NCBI GenBank assembly: GCA_020831805.1
Contig: JAFIFX010000003.1
Span: 186,001 to 250,000 of the forward strand
Source: Planctomycetota bacterium
Lineage (GTDB): Bacteria > Planctomycetota > Phycisphaerae > Phycisphaerales > UBA1924
Length of the DNA: 64,000 nt
Direction: 5' to 3'
This document shows positions 1 to 7,684 of this stretch, one piece after another; the first letter of the stretch is position 1, and the number at the start of each line of letters is the position of its first letter. Under the pieces are notes generated by a model, which had not been told where the DNA came from, ran no database searches, and worked only from the letters and a program-made list of their open reading frames with translations. The position numbers were made by a program, and so were the translations under genes.

Positions 1-135
1 CATCGCGGAGACCGGCCCCCGAACGAAGCGGGTCAGCACATCGCGCAGGGCGGTCCCGGCCAACGCCTTGATGCCGTCGGTCAGCAGGAGCATGCCGAGG
101 AGAAAGAGACCGATGCCGCCGAGCGTGGTGATCAT
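1..135 (-). CDS. Na/Pi cotransporter family protein, N-terminal part (runs off window)
   Basis: Only the first 45 codons are present; the gene continues past base 1. The translation begins MITTLGGIGLFLLGMLLLTD and then reads GIKALAGTALRDVLTRFVRGP. This glycine-rich hydrophobic helix followed by a basic amphipathic stretch is typical of the first helix of Na+/phosphate cotransporter II-type (NptA/YjbB, PF02690) proteins. Such proteins move phosphate across the inner membrane with sodium and often carry a C-terminal PhoU-like domain, which cannot be checked here. The start lies 28 bp downstream of argH on the same strand. The family call rests on one helix, so it is moderate. Confidence 0.6.
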   Translation of the reverse strand, partial: MITTLGGIGLFLLGMLLLTDGIKALAGTALRDVLTRFVRGPVSAM

Positions 136-163
136 GTTCGGATCTTACAAAGGTTCGGTGTGG

Positions 164-1456
164 TCAGCCGAGGGCGTCGATACGAGCGGCGATGGCGTCC
201 AGCCCGAGGTTCGCGCAGCCGCCGAGCGAAACCCGGGCCGCCAGGCTCGCCTCAGGGTCGGCTTGGCGCAGCTCGTCCAGCGATTCGCCAACCTGTCGGT
301 ACGCGTCGCGGAAGGACATGCCCCCGGCCGCCAGTTCGACCGCCTTGTCGGTGGCCATCATTGCCCCGTCGTTAGCCGCTCTCATCCGATCGAGCTTAAA
401 CTCGGTCCGCCGGAGCACATCCGGGATCAGGGCGACCGCGTCGAGAGTGATCCGGGTGGCCCGTATCAGAGCCGGCTTGGTCAGTTGGAGGTCGCGGTGA
501 TAGCCGCTGGGGAGGCTGAGGACCTGCTGCAGCTCGGCCATGGCCCCCGCGACGACCGCGCAGGACGCCCGGAGCAGCTCGGCCAGATCCGGGTTTTTCT
601 TGTTCGGCATGATCGAGGAGCCGGTGACGGTCTCGGGCGGCATGCGGACGAAGTCGAACTCGGCGGTGCTGAACAGGCTCAGATCCCACGCCAGACGCCG
701 GATGTCCTGCATGGCCTGCCACATGGCGCTGAGCACCTGATGCTCATGCTTGCCGCGGCTGGCCTGGGCCGCCATCGGGTTGATCACGACGCGGGCGAAG
801 CCGAGTTTCGCGGCGACCTCCTCGCGGGCCAGGGGTAGGTTGACACCGTAGCCGGCCGCCGTGCCGAGCGGGCTCGCATTGATCCATGCGCGGGTCATGC
901 CCACCAGCTCGGCCGTCTCGGCGAAGGACTCGGCGAATGAGCCCATCCACAGGCCCACGCTGGAAGGCACAGCGCGCTGGAGGTGGGTATAGCCGGGCAT
1001 CGGGGACATGGCGTCGGCACGAGCCCGGTCCAGGGCCGCGCGGGCGGATTCGACCAGGCCCGCCTTGAGCCGATCGAGGGCGTCGAGCATGTAGAGCCGG
1101 GTGGCGACCAGGACCTGGTCGTTGCGGCTGCGGCCGAGGTGCACCCGCCCGCCGGTCTCGCCTAGACGCTCGGTCAGGTAGGCTTCGATGGCGGAGTGGC
1201 CGTCCTCGTACCGGTCGTCGAGGACAAAGTCCCCCTTTGACCAAAGGTCGGAGAGGTCGTGTAAAGCGGCCACGATCGCGTCCGCGTCTTTCGTCGGGAG
1301 CAAGCTGCGCAGCGCCAGCCCCTCCGCGTGGGCCGCGGTCGCGCGGAGGTCGAAGGGGAACAGCTCGCGGTCCAAGAGCACATCATCGCCCGCGAGAAAC
1401 CGCATCACCGCGGCATCGGTCCTGACGCCCTGCTTCTGCCAGAGGAGCGTGCTCAT
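164..1456 (-). CDS. argH: Argininosuccinate lyase
   Basis: Cytoplasmic enzyme of the last arginine step, splitting argininosuccinate into arginine and fumarate. The 430-residue protein is slightly short for the family (about 460). It has the fumarase/aspartase superfamily signature GSSIMPNKKNPD near residue 280, the early SRNDQV motif near residue 109, and a TxxH active-site segment (GYTHLQRAVP) near residue 155. It is the last gene of the arg operon, and its start overlaps the argC stop by 4 bp (1453-1456), indicating translational coupling. No terminator is obvious in the 28 bp before the next gene. Confidence 0.96.
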   Translation of the reverse strand: MSTLLWQKQGVRTDAAVMRFLAGDDVLLDRELFPFDLRATAAHAEGLALRSLLPTKDADAIVAALHDLSDLWSKGDFVLDDRYEDGHSAIEAYLTERLGETGGRVHLGRSRNDQVLVATRLYMLDALDRLKAGLVESARAALDRARADAMSPMPGYTHLQRAVPSSVGLWMGSFAESFAETAELVGMTRAWINASPLGTAAGYGVNLPLAREEVAAKLGFARVVINPMAAQASRGKHEHQVLSAMWQAMQDIRRLAWDLSLFSTAEFDFVRMPPETVTGSSIMPNKKNPDLAELLRASCAVVAGAMAELQQVLSLPSGYHRDLQLTKPALIRATRITLDAVALIPDVLRRTEFKLDRMRAANDGAMMATDKAVELAAGGMSFRDAYRQVGESLDELRQADPEASLAARVSLGGCANLGLDAIAARIDALG

Positions 1457-2415
1457 GCCGCACCCCCGCCGTTGCTTAGCAGGCCGGATTCCGGATCCAT
1501 TCCGAAGGCAAGGTTCAGATTCTGGACCGCCTGCGATGCCGCTCCTTTCAGGAGGTTGTCCACCGTGGCCACCACCGCAAGATCGCGGCCGTCCGGGCCG
1601 AGCGTGATCCCGCCGATCTCGGCGCCGGGGTCGCCGGCAATGTCCTGAACCCGGGGCATGCGTTCTCCCAGCACGCGGATCAGCCTGGAAGGCCCGTAGG
1701 CGTCAACATAGAGCCTGGTGAGGCCTTCGATGGTCGCCGGCTCGCGCAGCCGCGCTTGGATGCTGACCGTAATGCCCCTGAAAAACGGGGCCACATGGGG
1801 CGAGAACCGGACCGCCATCCCGAGGTGACGTGAAACCTCCCGCTCGTGGGTGTGTCCGACAAGCTTGTACGGCGTCACGCCGCTGGCGAGTTGCTTGGGG
1901 TCGTTGCGAGGGGAGGGGGTTGTGCCCGCGCCGGAGTAGCCGGAAACCCCGAACGCGTGCGGCGTGCCCTCGATCAAACCGAGCAGCGGGCGGAGCGCGA
2001 GCTGGACCGCGGTCGCGTAGCAGCCCGGGTTGCTGATGCGGGTCGCGCCGCGCAGCGATTCGGCGTGATGCTCGGACAGCCCGTAGACCCACCCGTCATC
2101 GAAACGGTGATCGGCGGACAGGTCCAGAATCAGTCGGTCCGCGAGGGGTTCAAGATAATCCGCGGTCGCGCCGTCCGGAACCGCCAGCACCACGGCGTCG
2201 GCACGAAGCCCGGCGACCTCCCCCGGACCGGCGTCGACGAACCGGAGATCGACGCCGCTGTCGCCGCCCGCCGTGACGGGTTGGCCCGCGTGGGACCGCG
2301 AAGCCGCGAAGGAGAGTTTGAGGCGTGGGTGTCTTGCGATCAGCCCGATCAGCTCCGCGCCCACATACCCGCGTGCGCCGACAATGCCGACGGAATAGGT
2401 GCGGTCAGACGCCAA
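1453..2415 (-). CDS. argC: N-acetyl-gamma-glutamyl-phosphate reductase
   Basis: NADPH-dependent reduction of N-acetylglutamyl phosphate to the semialdehyde, third step of arginine synthesis. The 320-residue protein starts with a Rossmann segment (VGIVGARGYVGAELI, residues 8-22). It contains the catalytic-cysteine motif NPGCYATA near residue 130 and a GYSGAG segment near residue 160. The start overlaps the end of the upstream kinase gene by 11 bp, and the stop overlaps argH by 4 bp. Length and motifs fit the type 1 family. Confidence 0.96.
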   Translation of the reverse strand: MASDRTYSVGIVGARGYVGAELIGLIARHPRLKLSFAASRSHAGQPVTAGGDSGVDLRFVDAGPGEVAGLRADAVVLAVPDGATADYLEPLADRLILDLSADHRFDDGWVYGLSEHHAESLRGATRISNPGCYATAVQLALRPLLGLIEGTPHAFGVSGYSGAGTTPSPRNDPKQLASGVTPYKLVGHTHEREVSRHLGMAVRFSPHVAPFFRGITVSIQARLREPATIEGLTRLYVDAYGPSRLIRVLGERMPRVQDIAGDPGAEIGGITLGPDGRDLAVVATVDNLLKGAASQAVQNLNLAFGMDPESGLLSNGGGAA

Positions 2416-3739
2416 TGGCGGCCTCCTCGGGCTGGAGCGCAGGACCGAAACTCGGCTCGTAGGCGAGCGCCCGTTCGATGGCCCGCTCGATCTCCTCGCT
2501 GGTCTCCAGGCCGCGCCAGAAGATCAGCCACTTGTCCGTCCGCTCCATCCCGTCGGCCCGCTGCATGTACCAGCCGTTGATCGCGTTGTCCGCGCGGGAG
2601 CGCCAGAAGAGTCTGGGATGACGCTCGACCAGCTTGTTCCAGAGCGATGCGCCGATGCCGGCGCCCTGGGCCTCGGCCGTCACCGCGAACTTGTCCAGAT
2701 AGGCGGCCGGCTGTTCGTCATTCGCCACGATCGCCACGGCGGTGTACGGGGCGATGAGGGCCTCGGAGTCCATGGCCGTCGAGAAGTAGTCCTCCCGCAG
2801 CACCCGGCCGAAGCTGCTCTCCAGCAGGCCCTTGAGCTGATCCAGATCCAGTTCGTGCAGGCTGTCATGCACCCGGATCGCAGCACCCCGCCGCACGAGC
2901 GTGCCGCTGCCCTTGTGGGTAAACAGTTCGCGGGCCAGGTGGGCCGGCTTGGTGATCGAGATGGAGGCATGGGCGGGCAGGGCGCCGAGCAGTTCGCCGA
3001 TCTCGACCAGTTTACGGGCCATGCCGCCGGTGACCTGCCCGGATTCGATGAGCTGCTGCTGGTCCTCTTCGAGGTTGATCGCCGAGATCACACGCCCGTC
3101 GCCGTCGAGAATCCCGCCGGTCTCGGTCAGGAACACGACCTTGGCGGGGCGCAGGGCTTCCGACAAGGCCCGCGCGGCCGTGTCGGCGTTGACATTGAGC
3201 ATCTGACCGTCCGCCGTGACGCCGAGCGGCGAGAGCACTGGCAGGTAGCCGGCCTCGAGCGCCGCACGGATCGGAGCCAGATCCACGCGGGTGATCCGGC
3301 CGACGAGCCCGAGCCGCTCCGGATCGTCCGGAACCGCTTCAAACACGCCCGAGGGGATCATGCGGGCGCGGACGCCGTGGGCATCGATCGCCTCGGCCAG
3401 GCGCGCCCCCTCCCGCAGGAACATGCGGTGGGCGGTCTGGAGGACCTCGGGCGTTGTCACCCGGAGCCCGTCCACCCACCGGCTCTGGATGCCGCTGGCC
3501 TCCAGATCACGGGACAACTGGGGGCCGGCTCCGTGAACAACGACCGGGGCCATCCCGACATGACGCAAAAACGCCAGCGACGAGGCGAGATCCTCGAGAT
3601 CATTCTCGATGAGCGCCCCGCCCACCTTGACCACAGTGGTCCGGGCCGAGCCCGGTTGGGTGTACTCGCGGAGGTAGCGTTCGACCTCGCGCTTGCCGCC
3701 GAGGTTGTGGAGCAGGTTGAGGATGATGTCGCGCATCAT
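2405..3739 (-). CDS. argB: Bifunctional N-acetylglutamate synthase/kinase-like protein (amino-acid kinase + NAT domain)
   Basis: The 444-residue protein has an acetylglutamate-kinase fold in the first ~290 residues (VVKVGGALI, then VVVHGAGPQLSR) followed by a ~150-residue GNAT-like NAT domain with WYMQRADG near the end. Free-standing bacterial ArgB is about 300 residues. This two-domain form is known from Xanthomonas NAGS-K and animal NAGS, where it makes and phosphorylates N-acetylglutamate. I infer both activities here; loss of either cannot be excluded. I chose the ATG at 3739, four bp after the argE stop; a longer frame back to 3847 would run inside argE. It supplies the operon's missing argA/argJ function. 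Confidence 0.88.
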   Translation of the reverse strand: MMRDIILNLLHNLGGKREVERYLREYTQPGSARTTVVKVGGALIENDLEDLASSLAFLRHVGMAPVVVHGAGPQLSRDLEASGIQSRWVDGLRVTTPEVLQTAHRMFLREGARLAEAIDAHGVRARMIPSGVFEAVPDDPERLGLVGRITRVDLAPIRAALEAGYLPVLSPLGVTADGQMLNVNADTAARALSEALRPAKVVFLTETGGILDGDGRVISAINLEEDQQQLIESGQVTGGMARKLVEIGELLGALPAHASISITKPAHLARELFTHKGSGTLVRRGAAIRVHDSLHELDLDQLKGLLESSFGRVLREDYFSTAMDSEALIAPYTAVAIVANDEQPAAYLDKFAVTAEAQGAGIGASLWNKLVERHPRLFWRSRADNAINGWYMQRADGMERTDKWLIFWRGLETSEEIERAIERALAYEPSFGPALQPEEAAIGV

Positions 3740-3743
3740 GGGA

Positions 3744-4847
3744 TCAGCGGACCCCCTTCGCGTCGGCCAGCGTCGCCGCGTGGTCGGCCGCGTCCAATGG
3801 ATCGGAGAAAACCCGCTTGTAGGCCTCCGCGGCACGCCGGAGATCATCGAGCGGGACGAACTCGTCCGCGGCGTGGGCCTGCTTGATGTTGCCCGGCCCG
3901 AGCACGACCGTGGTCAGGCCCGTCTCACCGAACAACGCCGCCTCAGTCCAGAAATCGACCGGATCGCCGCGGCTCAAGCGGTAGTCCTCGAGCAACGCAT
4001 CGGTGCCCGCGTTCTCATCCAGACCCGGCGCCGCGAAGCGGGCTTTCCAGGTGCAGGAATCCGGGTCCCTTGCCAGATCGGCCAGCGACCTGGCGGGGAT
4101 ATCCGGGTGCATGCCCGGCGGCGGGCGCATGCCGAAGACCACCTTGGCCGACGACGCGGCGACATTGGCCTTGGTCCCGCCCTGGATCATCCCGATGTTC
4201 AAACGGATGTCGTCGTACGGCGCGTTCTTCGTCAGCCCGATCGCGTCGGCGCACCACAGGGTCGCCAGATGCACGGCGTTGCGCTGGTCCGCGCCGATGA
4301 CCGAGGAATGGGCCGCCACGCCCTTGAAGAACAGGTCGTAGGTGGCCAGTCCGCGGTGCTTGGTCACGGCCCGCACGCCGGTGGGCTCGGCGACCACGGC
4401 GCGGTCATAGGGGAGTTCCTGCTTGAGAAACTCCCGCACGCACAGGCTCTGCCCGGCCTCCTCGTCCGTGGTCAGCAGCAGGGCCACCGCCCCCTCGGAC
4501 TCCTCCACGGCGGCCATCATGCATGCAGCCGCTCCCTTCACATCGCAGGCGCCGAGCCCCACCGCGTGGTCGCCATCGACCACCAGCTTGAAGGGGTCCT
4601 TGGTCCAGGACGGGTCGGCCGGAACGGTGTCCAGGTGGCAGTTGACCACGGTCCGGGCCTGGCCGCGCGTCGCGAGCAGGGTGATGCAGCCGTCGCCATG
4701 ATCGGTCAGGCTGACGGTGCATCCCGCGGACTTGAGGACGCCCACGCAATAGGTCACGGCCGGGTGATCAACCGTGATCGCCCGCGGCGGGTTCTGGGTG
4801 TCGCAGGCGACCAGTCGGTCGAGGTGGGTCAGGACACGGCCGAGCAT
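3744..4847 (-). CDS. argE': M20-family deacetylase, probable N-acetylcitrulline deacetylase
   Basis: Zinc-dependent M20 peptidase-fold enzyme of 367 residues. Visible features are the metal-binding NCHLDTVPAD segment near residue 69, a DVKGAAA segment near residue 102, the TDEEAG catalytic/metal pair near residue 126, and a late QAHAADEFVP metal ligand region near residue 325. Classical ArgE removes acetate from N-acetylornithine. Because the neighbouring transcarbamylase is the acetylornithine-specific type, the likely substrate here is N-acetylcitrulline, as for Xanthomonas ArgE'. The start overlaps the argG end by 19 bp; the next gene follows after 4 bp. Substrate choice is inferred from context. 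Confidence 0.87.
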   Translation of the reverse strand: MLGRVLTHLDRLVACDTQNPPRAITVDHPAVTYCVGVLKSAGCTVSLTDHGDGCITLLATRGQARTVVNCHLDTVPADPSWTKDPFKLVVDGDHAVGLGACDVKGAAACMMAAVEESEGAVALLLTTDEEAGQSLCVREFLKQELPYDRAVVAEPTGVRAVTKHRGLATYDLFFKGVAAHSSVIGADQRNAVHLATLWCADAIGLTKNAPYDDIRLNIGMIQGGTKANVAASSAKVVFGMRPPPGMHPDIPARSLADLARDPDSCTWKARFAAPGLDENAGTDALLEDYRLSRGDPVDFWTEAALFGETGLTTVVLGPGNIKQAHAADEFVPLDDLRRAAEAYKRVFSDPLDAADHAATLADAKGVR

Positions 4848-6070
4848 ACTTCGACCTCCCGGGTGATCCCCAGCTTGGAGCGGACGGCCGCGCCGAGCGC
4901 GGCGGACTGCCCGTGGATTTTAATAAAGCCCTCCGCATCATTGGCGGACCAGTCCGCGTGCTGCGCGTAGGTCGCACCGGCACGAACCAGGGCGTTCTCC
5001 GTGCGGATCTCGACGGGATCGCACACCCCGCCGCTGGTCTCGACGACGACCTCACCGGTGACCGTCGCCTGGGTCGAGCGGATGAACGCTTCGAGGTCGT
5101 CCCGCAGCGGCTCGTAGAACATCCCGCCGAAGACCAGTTCGGTCCATCGCCGGGCGACACCGGGCTTGAACTCGTTCTGGGCCTTGGTCAGCGTCAATTC
5201 CTCGAGAGCCTTGTGCGCGACGAGCAGGGCTTCGAGGCCCGGGCACTCGAACACGATGCGGCCCTTGAGACCGACGATGGTGTCACCGGTGTAAATGCCC
5301 CGTCCGACGCCGTAGGCCCCGAACTTGTCGTTGAGCGTTTGCAGGATGGCCGGACCGTCGGTGGGCACGCCATCCAGCGAGACGATCCGGCCGCGTTCGA
5401 AACCGATGGCGACCTTCAGGGGGCTCTTCGACCACTGGGCCGGGGGCTTGGTCAGCTTGCGGGTGCCCTCGCCAGGGGCGCCGAAGGCGTCGATCTCCGC
5501 CCCCGACACGGTCACGCCGAGCAGGTTCTCGTTGATGGTGTACCGCTTGGCCTCGGCCGAGACCTCGAAGCCCCGCATGCGGAGTTCCTCGATCTCGTAG
5601 GCCCGGGGGCTCTTGGTGATCGCCTGGATGTCGCGGATCGGCGCCAGGATGGGTAGGTCGGTCAGCGAGCGGATCGACTGATCGAAGCGGACCTGGTCGT
5701 TGCCCATGGCGGTGCAGCCGTGGGCGATGGCGTCCGCCCCGCGCTCGTGGGCGAGATGGACCGATTCGGCGACGATCACATAGCGGTCCGAGCAGAGCAA
5801 AGGATAGCGGTCTTCGTACTTGACGCCGCCCATGACGAACGGGGTGACGAAGCTGTCCCAGAGGGCCTGGGCCGCGTCGATCGTGACATGCTCGATCGCG
5901 CCGAGTTCCTTGGCACGGGCCGCGATCCGCTCGGGTCCGCCGGGCCCCACGCCGCCGGTGTCGACGAACAGCGTGATGACTTCGTAGCCCTTCTCGATCA
6001 GATAGGGCACGCAGAAACTCGTATCAAGGCCGCCGGAAAAGGCCAGGACCACCGTCTTCTTGCTGGACAT
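4829..6070 (-). CDS. argG: Argininosuccinate synthase
   Basis: Joins citrulline and aspartate with ATP to form argininosuccinate. The 413-residue protein opens with the N-type PP-loop AFSGGLDTSFC (residues 9-20), followed by the cofactor segment CTAMGNDQVRFD near residue 115. Both are diagnostic of ArgG. It sits 18 bp after argF' and overlaps argE' by 19 bp. In the acetylated pathway, citrulline comes from the adjacent ArgE'. Length matches the usual ~400 residues. Confidence 0.97.
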   Translation of the reverse strand: MSSKKTVVLAFSGGLDTSFCVPYLIEKGYEVITLFVDTGGVGPGGPERIAARAKELGAIEHVTIDAAQALWDSFVTPFVMGGVKYEDRYPLLCSDRYVIVAESVHLAHERGADAIAHGCTAMGNDQVRFDQSIRSLTDLPILAPIRDIQAITKSPRAYEIEELRMRGFEVSAEAKRYTINENLLGVTVSGAEIDAFGAPGEGTRKLTKPPAQWSKSPLKVAIGFERGRIVSLDGVPTDGPAILQTLNDKFGAYGVGRGIYTGDTIVGLKGRIVFECPGLEALLVAHKALEELTLTKAQNEFKPGVARRWTELVFGGMFYEPLRDDLEAFIRSTQATVTGEVVVETSGGVCDPVEIRTENALVRAGATYAQHADWSANDAEGFIKIHGQSAALGAAVRSKLGITREVEVCSAVS

Positions 6071-6088
6071 GGAGCAGTTCCTTTCGGG

Positions 6089-7114
6089 TCAGGCCCGGAC
6101 CGGCGCGCCGACGAGGGCCGCCAGAAGTGCTTTCTGGACATGGAGGCGGTTCTCGGCCTCCTCGATGATCAGGGAGTTGGGCGAGTCCATCACGGCGTCG
6201 GTCGCCTTGATGTTGCGCCGGGCGGGCAGGCAATGGCTGAACACGCCTTGGCCGCCGTTGGCCGTCAGGGCCATCTTGGCCTCATCGACGATGAAGTGCT
6301 TGTTGGCGTCGCGGATGGGCTTCTCGGCGTCCCAGTTTCCGAAGAACGGCAGGGCGCCCCAGCTCTTGGCGTACACGACCTCCGCGCCGGTGTACGCCTC
6401 CTCGATGTTGTGTGAAACGGAGAACGAACCGCCCGCTTCCTCGGCGTTCTGGGTCGCCCAGCCCATGTACCGCTCGTCGAGCCGGTACCGTTCATCCGGG
6501 CACAGCAGCGTCACATCCATGCCGAACCTGGTCGCGATGATGGCGGCCGAGTTGGCCACCGCCGTGTTCAGCGGCTTGGGGTGGTAGGTCCAGGTCAGGA
6601 CATACTTCTTGCCCCGCAGATCGCTCGTGCCGAAACGCTCCTGGAGGGCGAGGATGTGGGCCAGCTCCTGGCACGGGTGGGTGATGGTCTCCATGTTGAT
6701 CACCGGCACCGTCGCGTGCTTGGCGAACGAGCGGATCACCAGGTCCTGCCGGTCGACCGACCAGTCCTGGAACTTCGGGAATGCCCGGACGGCGATCAGA
6801 TCGCAGTAGCGGCTGAGCACTCGCGCCGCTTCCGAGACATGCTCTTCGGGCACACCGTCCATGACCTCACCCTCGCCGAAGGCCATGGCCCAGGCCCCCT
6901 GGCCCGGCTCAAGCACCACGGCGTGCCCCCCCATCTGCCAGGTGCCGATCTCGAACGAGGACCGCGTCCTCAACGATGGATTGAAGAACACCAGCGCGAC
7001 GGCCTTGCCTTCCAGCAGCGGCTGCATCGGCTCGCGCTTCAGTTCGGTCGCGTGGGCGAGCAGATCGTCCAGCTCGGACCTGGACCATTCCTGGGTGGTG
7101 ATGAAGTGCTTCAA
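6089..7114 (-). CDS. argF': N-acetylornithine carbamoyltransferase
   Basis: Transfers the carbamoyl group from carbamoyl phosphate to N-acetylornithine, giving N-acetylcitrulline. The 341-residue protein has the SLRTR carbamoyl-phosphate motif (47-51), HPCQE (146-150) and HCLP (294-297). Long stretches such as KYVLTWTYHPKPLNTAVANS (170-189) and VVYAKSWGALPFFGNW are what I recall of Xanthomonas AOTCase and differ from ordinary OTCase. Lys303 lies where that enzyme has its carboxylated Lys302, and the EEH segment at 90-92 is near its specificity-setting Glu92. The start overlaps the argR stop by 4 bp. Confidence 0.92.
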   Translation of the reverse strand: MKHFITTQEWSRSELDDLLAHATELKREPMQPLLEGKAVALVFFNPSLRTRSSFEIGTWQMGGHAVVLEPGQGAWAMAFGEGEVMDGVPEEHVSEAARVLSRYCDLIAVRAFPKFQDWSVDRQDLVIRSFAKHATVPVINMETITHPCQELAHILALQERFGTSDLRGKKYVLTWTYHPKPLNTAVANSAAIIATRFGMDVTLLCPDERYRLDERYMGWATQNAEEAGGSFSVSHNIEEAYTGAEVVYAKSWGALPFFGNWDAEKPIRDANKHFIVDEAKMALTANGGQGVFSHCLPARRNIKATDAVMDSPNSLIIEEAENRLHVQKALLAALVGAPVRA

Positions 7115-7578
7115 GCCGTACCTCCGAACATTGCCTCGCTTAGTTCCATTGCCACCCGCTGGGCCGTATCCGGGCTCATGGCGGCCAGAAAAATCGTGTC
7201 ATCCCCCGCCACCGTCCCCGCGACGCCCTCCGGCGGCCAGCGGTCGAACGCGGTCGCCACCATCTGCGCATGCCCCGGCGCTGTTTTAATCACCACCACC
7301 GAACTCGCCGCGACCACCGACACCGCGTGGCGTCGCACCATGCCTTGCACCTCGTCCGCGCCGTCGCCGCCGGCCCGCACCGGGTCCCCAAGCACCTCCG
7401 GGAGCCGGTACCCATCAGGCCCCCGCACGGCCCCGATGGCGGCCAGATCACGCGACACCGTCGCCTGGGTCACGGGCTCGCCCGCATGCGCTAACGCGAC
7501 CACCAACTGCTCCTGGCTCTGGAGCCCTCCCCGCCGGAGCAGGTCGACCATCAGCATGCGTCTGCGATCCCTCGACAT
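7111..7578 (-). CDS. argR: Arginine repressor
   Basis: 155-residue ArgR/AhrC regulator, first gene of the arginine operon. The N-terminal winged helix carries QATVSRDL (38-45), whose Ser-Arg pair contacts the ARG box. The C-terminal oligomerisation/arginine-binding domain has GTVAGDDT (121-128), with the Asp pair that binds arginine. The protein presumably represses its own operon when arginine is plentiful, because a 30-bp palindrome covers its promoter. The ATG at 7578 begins only 6 nt after the -10 element, so the mRNA may be leaderless. Confidence 0.95.
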   Translation of the reverse strand: MSRDRRRMLMVDLLRRGGLQSQEQLVVALAHAGEPVTQATVSRDLAAIGAVRGPDGYRLPEVLGDPVRAGGDGADEVQGMVRRHAVSVVAASSVVVIKTAPGHAQMVATAFDRWPPEGVAGTVAGDDTIFLAAMSPDTAQRVAMELSEAMFGGTA

Positions 7579-7580
7579 CG

Positions 7581-7610
7581 CATGAGTATACGCATTCGTG
7601 CATAATCATG
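7581..7610. promoter_or_regulatory. Candidate ArgR operator (imperfect 30-bp palindrome)
   Basis: The arms CATGAgTATaCgC and GtGcATAaTCATG are inverted copies around a 4-bp centre. The element spans the -10 hexamer and the spacer of the argR promoter, where bound ArgR would block RNA polymerase. It loosely resembles the known ARG-box pattern (TGAAT...ATTCA), but its length differs from the usual 18-bp boxes. The assignment is inferred from symmetry and position. Confidence 0.5.
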
Positions 7611-7614
7611 TCAA
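7585..7614 (-). promoter_or_regulatory. Promoter of the arginine operon (sigma-70 type)
   Basis: Read on the minus strand, a perfect -35 TTGACA (7609-7614) and a -10 TATACT (7585-7590) are separated by 18 bp. Transcription would start about 6-7 nt later, at or next to the argR ATG (7578), leaving no room for a Shine-Dalgarno sequence. The 106-bp gap to hisD shows no clear terminator for the his operon. Confidence 0.75.
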
Positions 7615-7684
7615 ATCGACTCCCGAAATGACCGAACATGGGCTCATCACCCCTGATGCGTGCTTCTTTGTTGGGTTCCACGGA

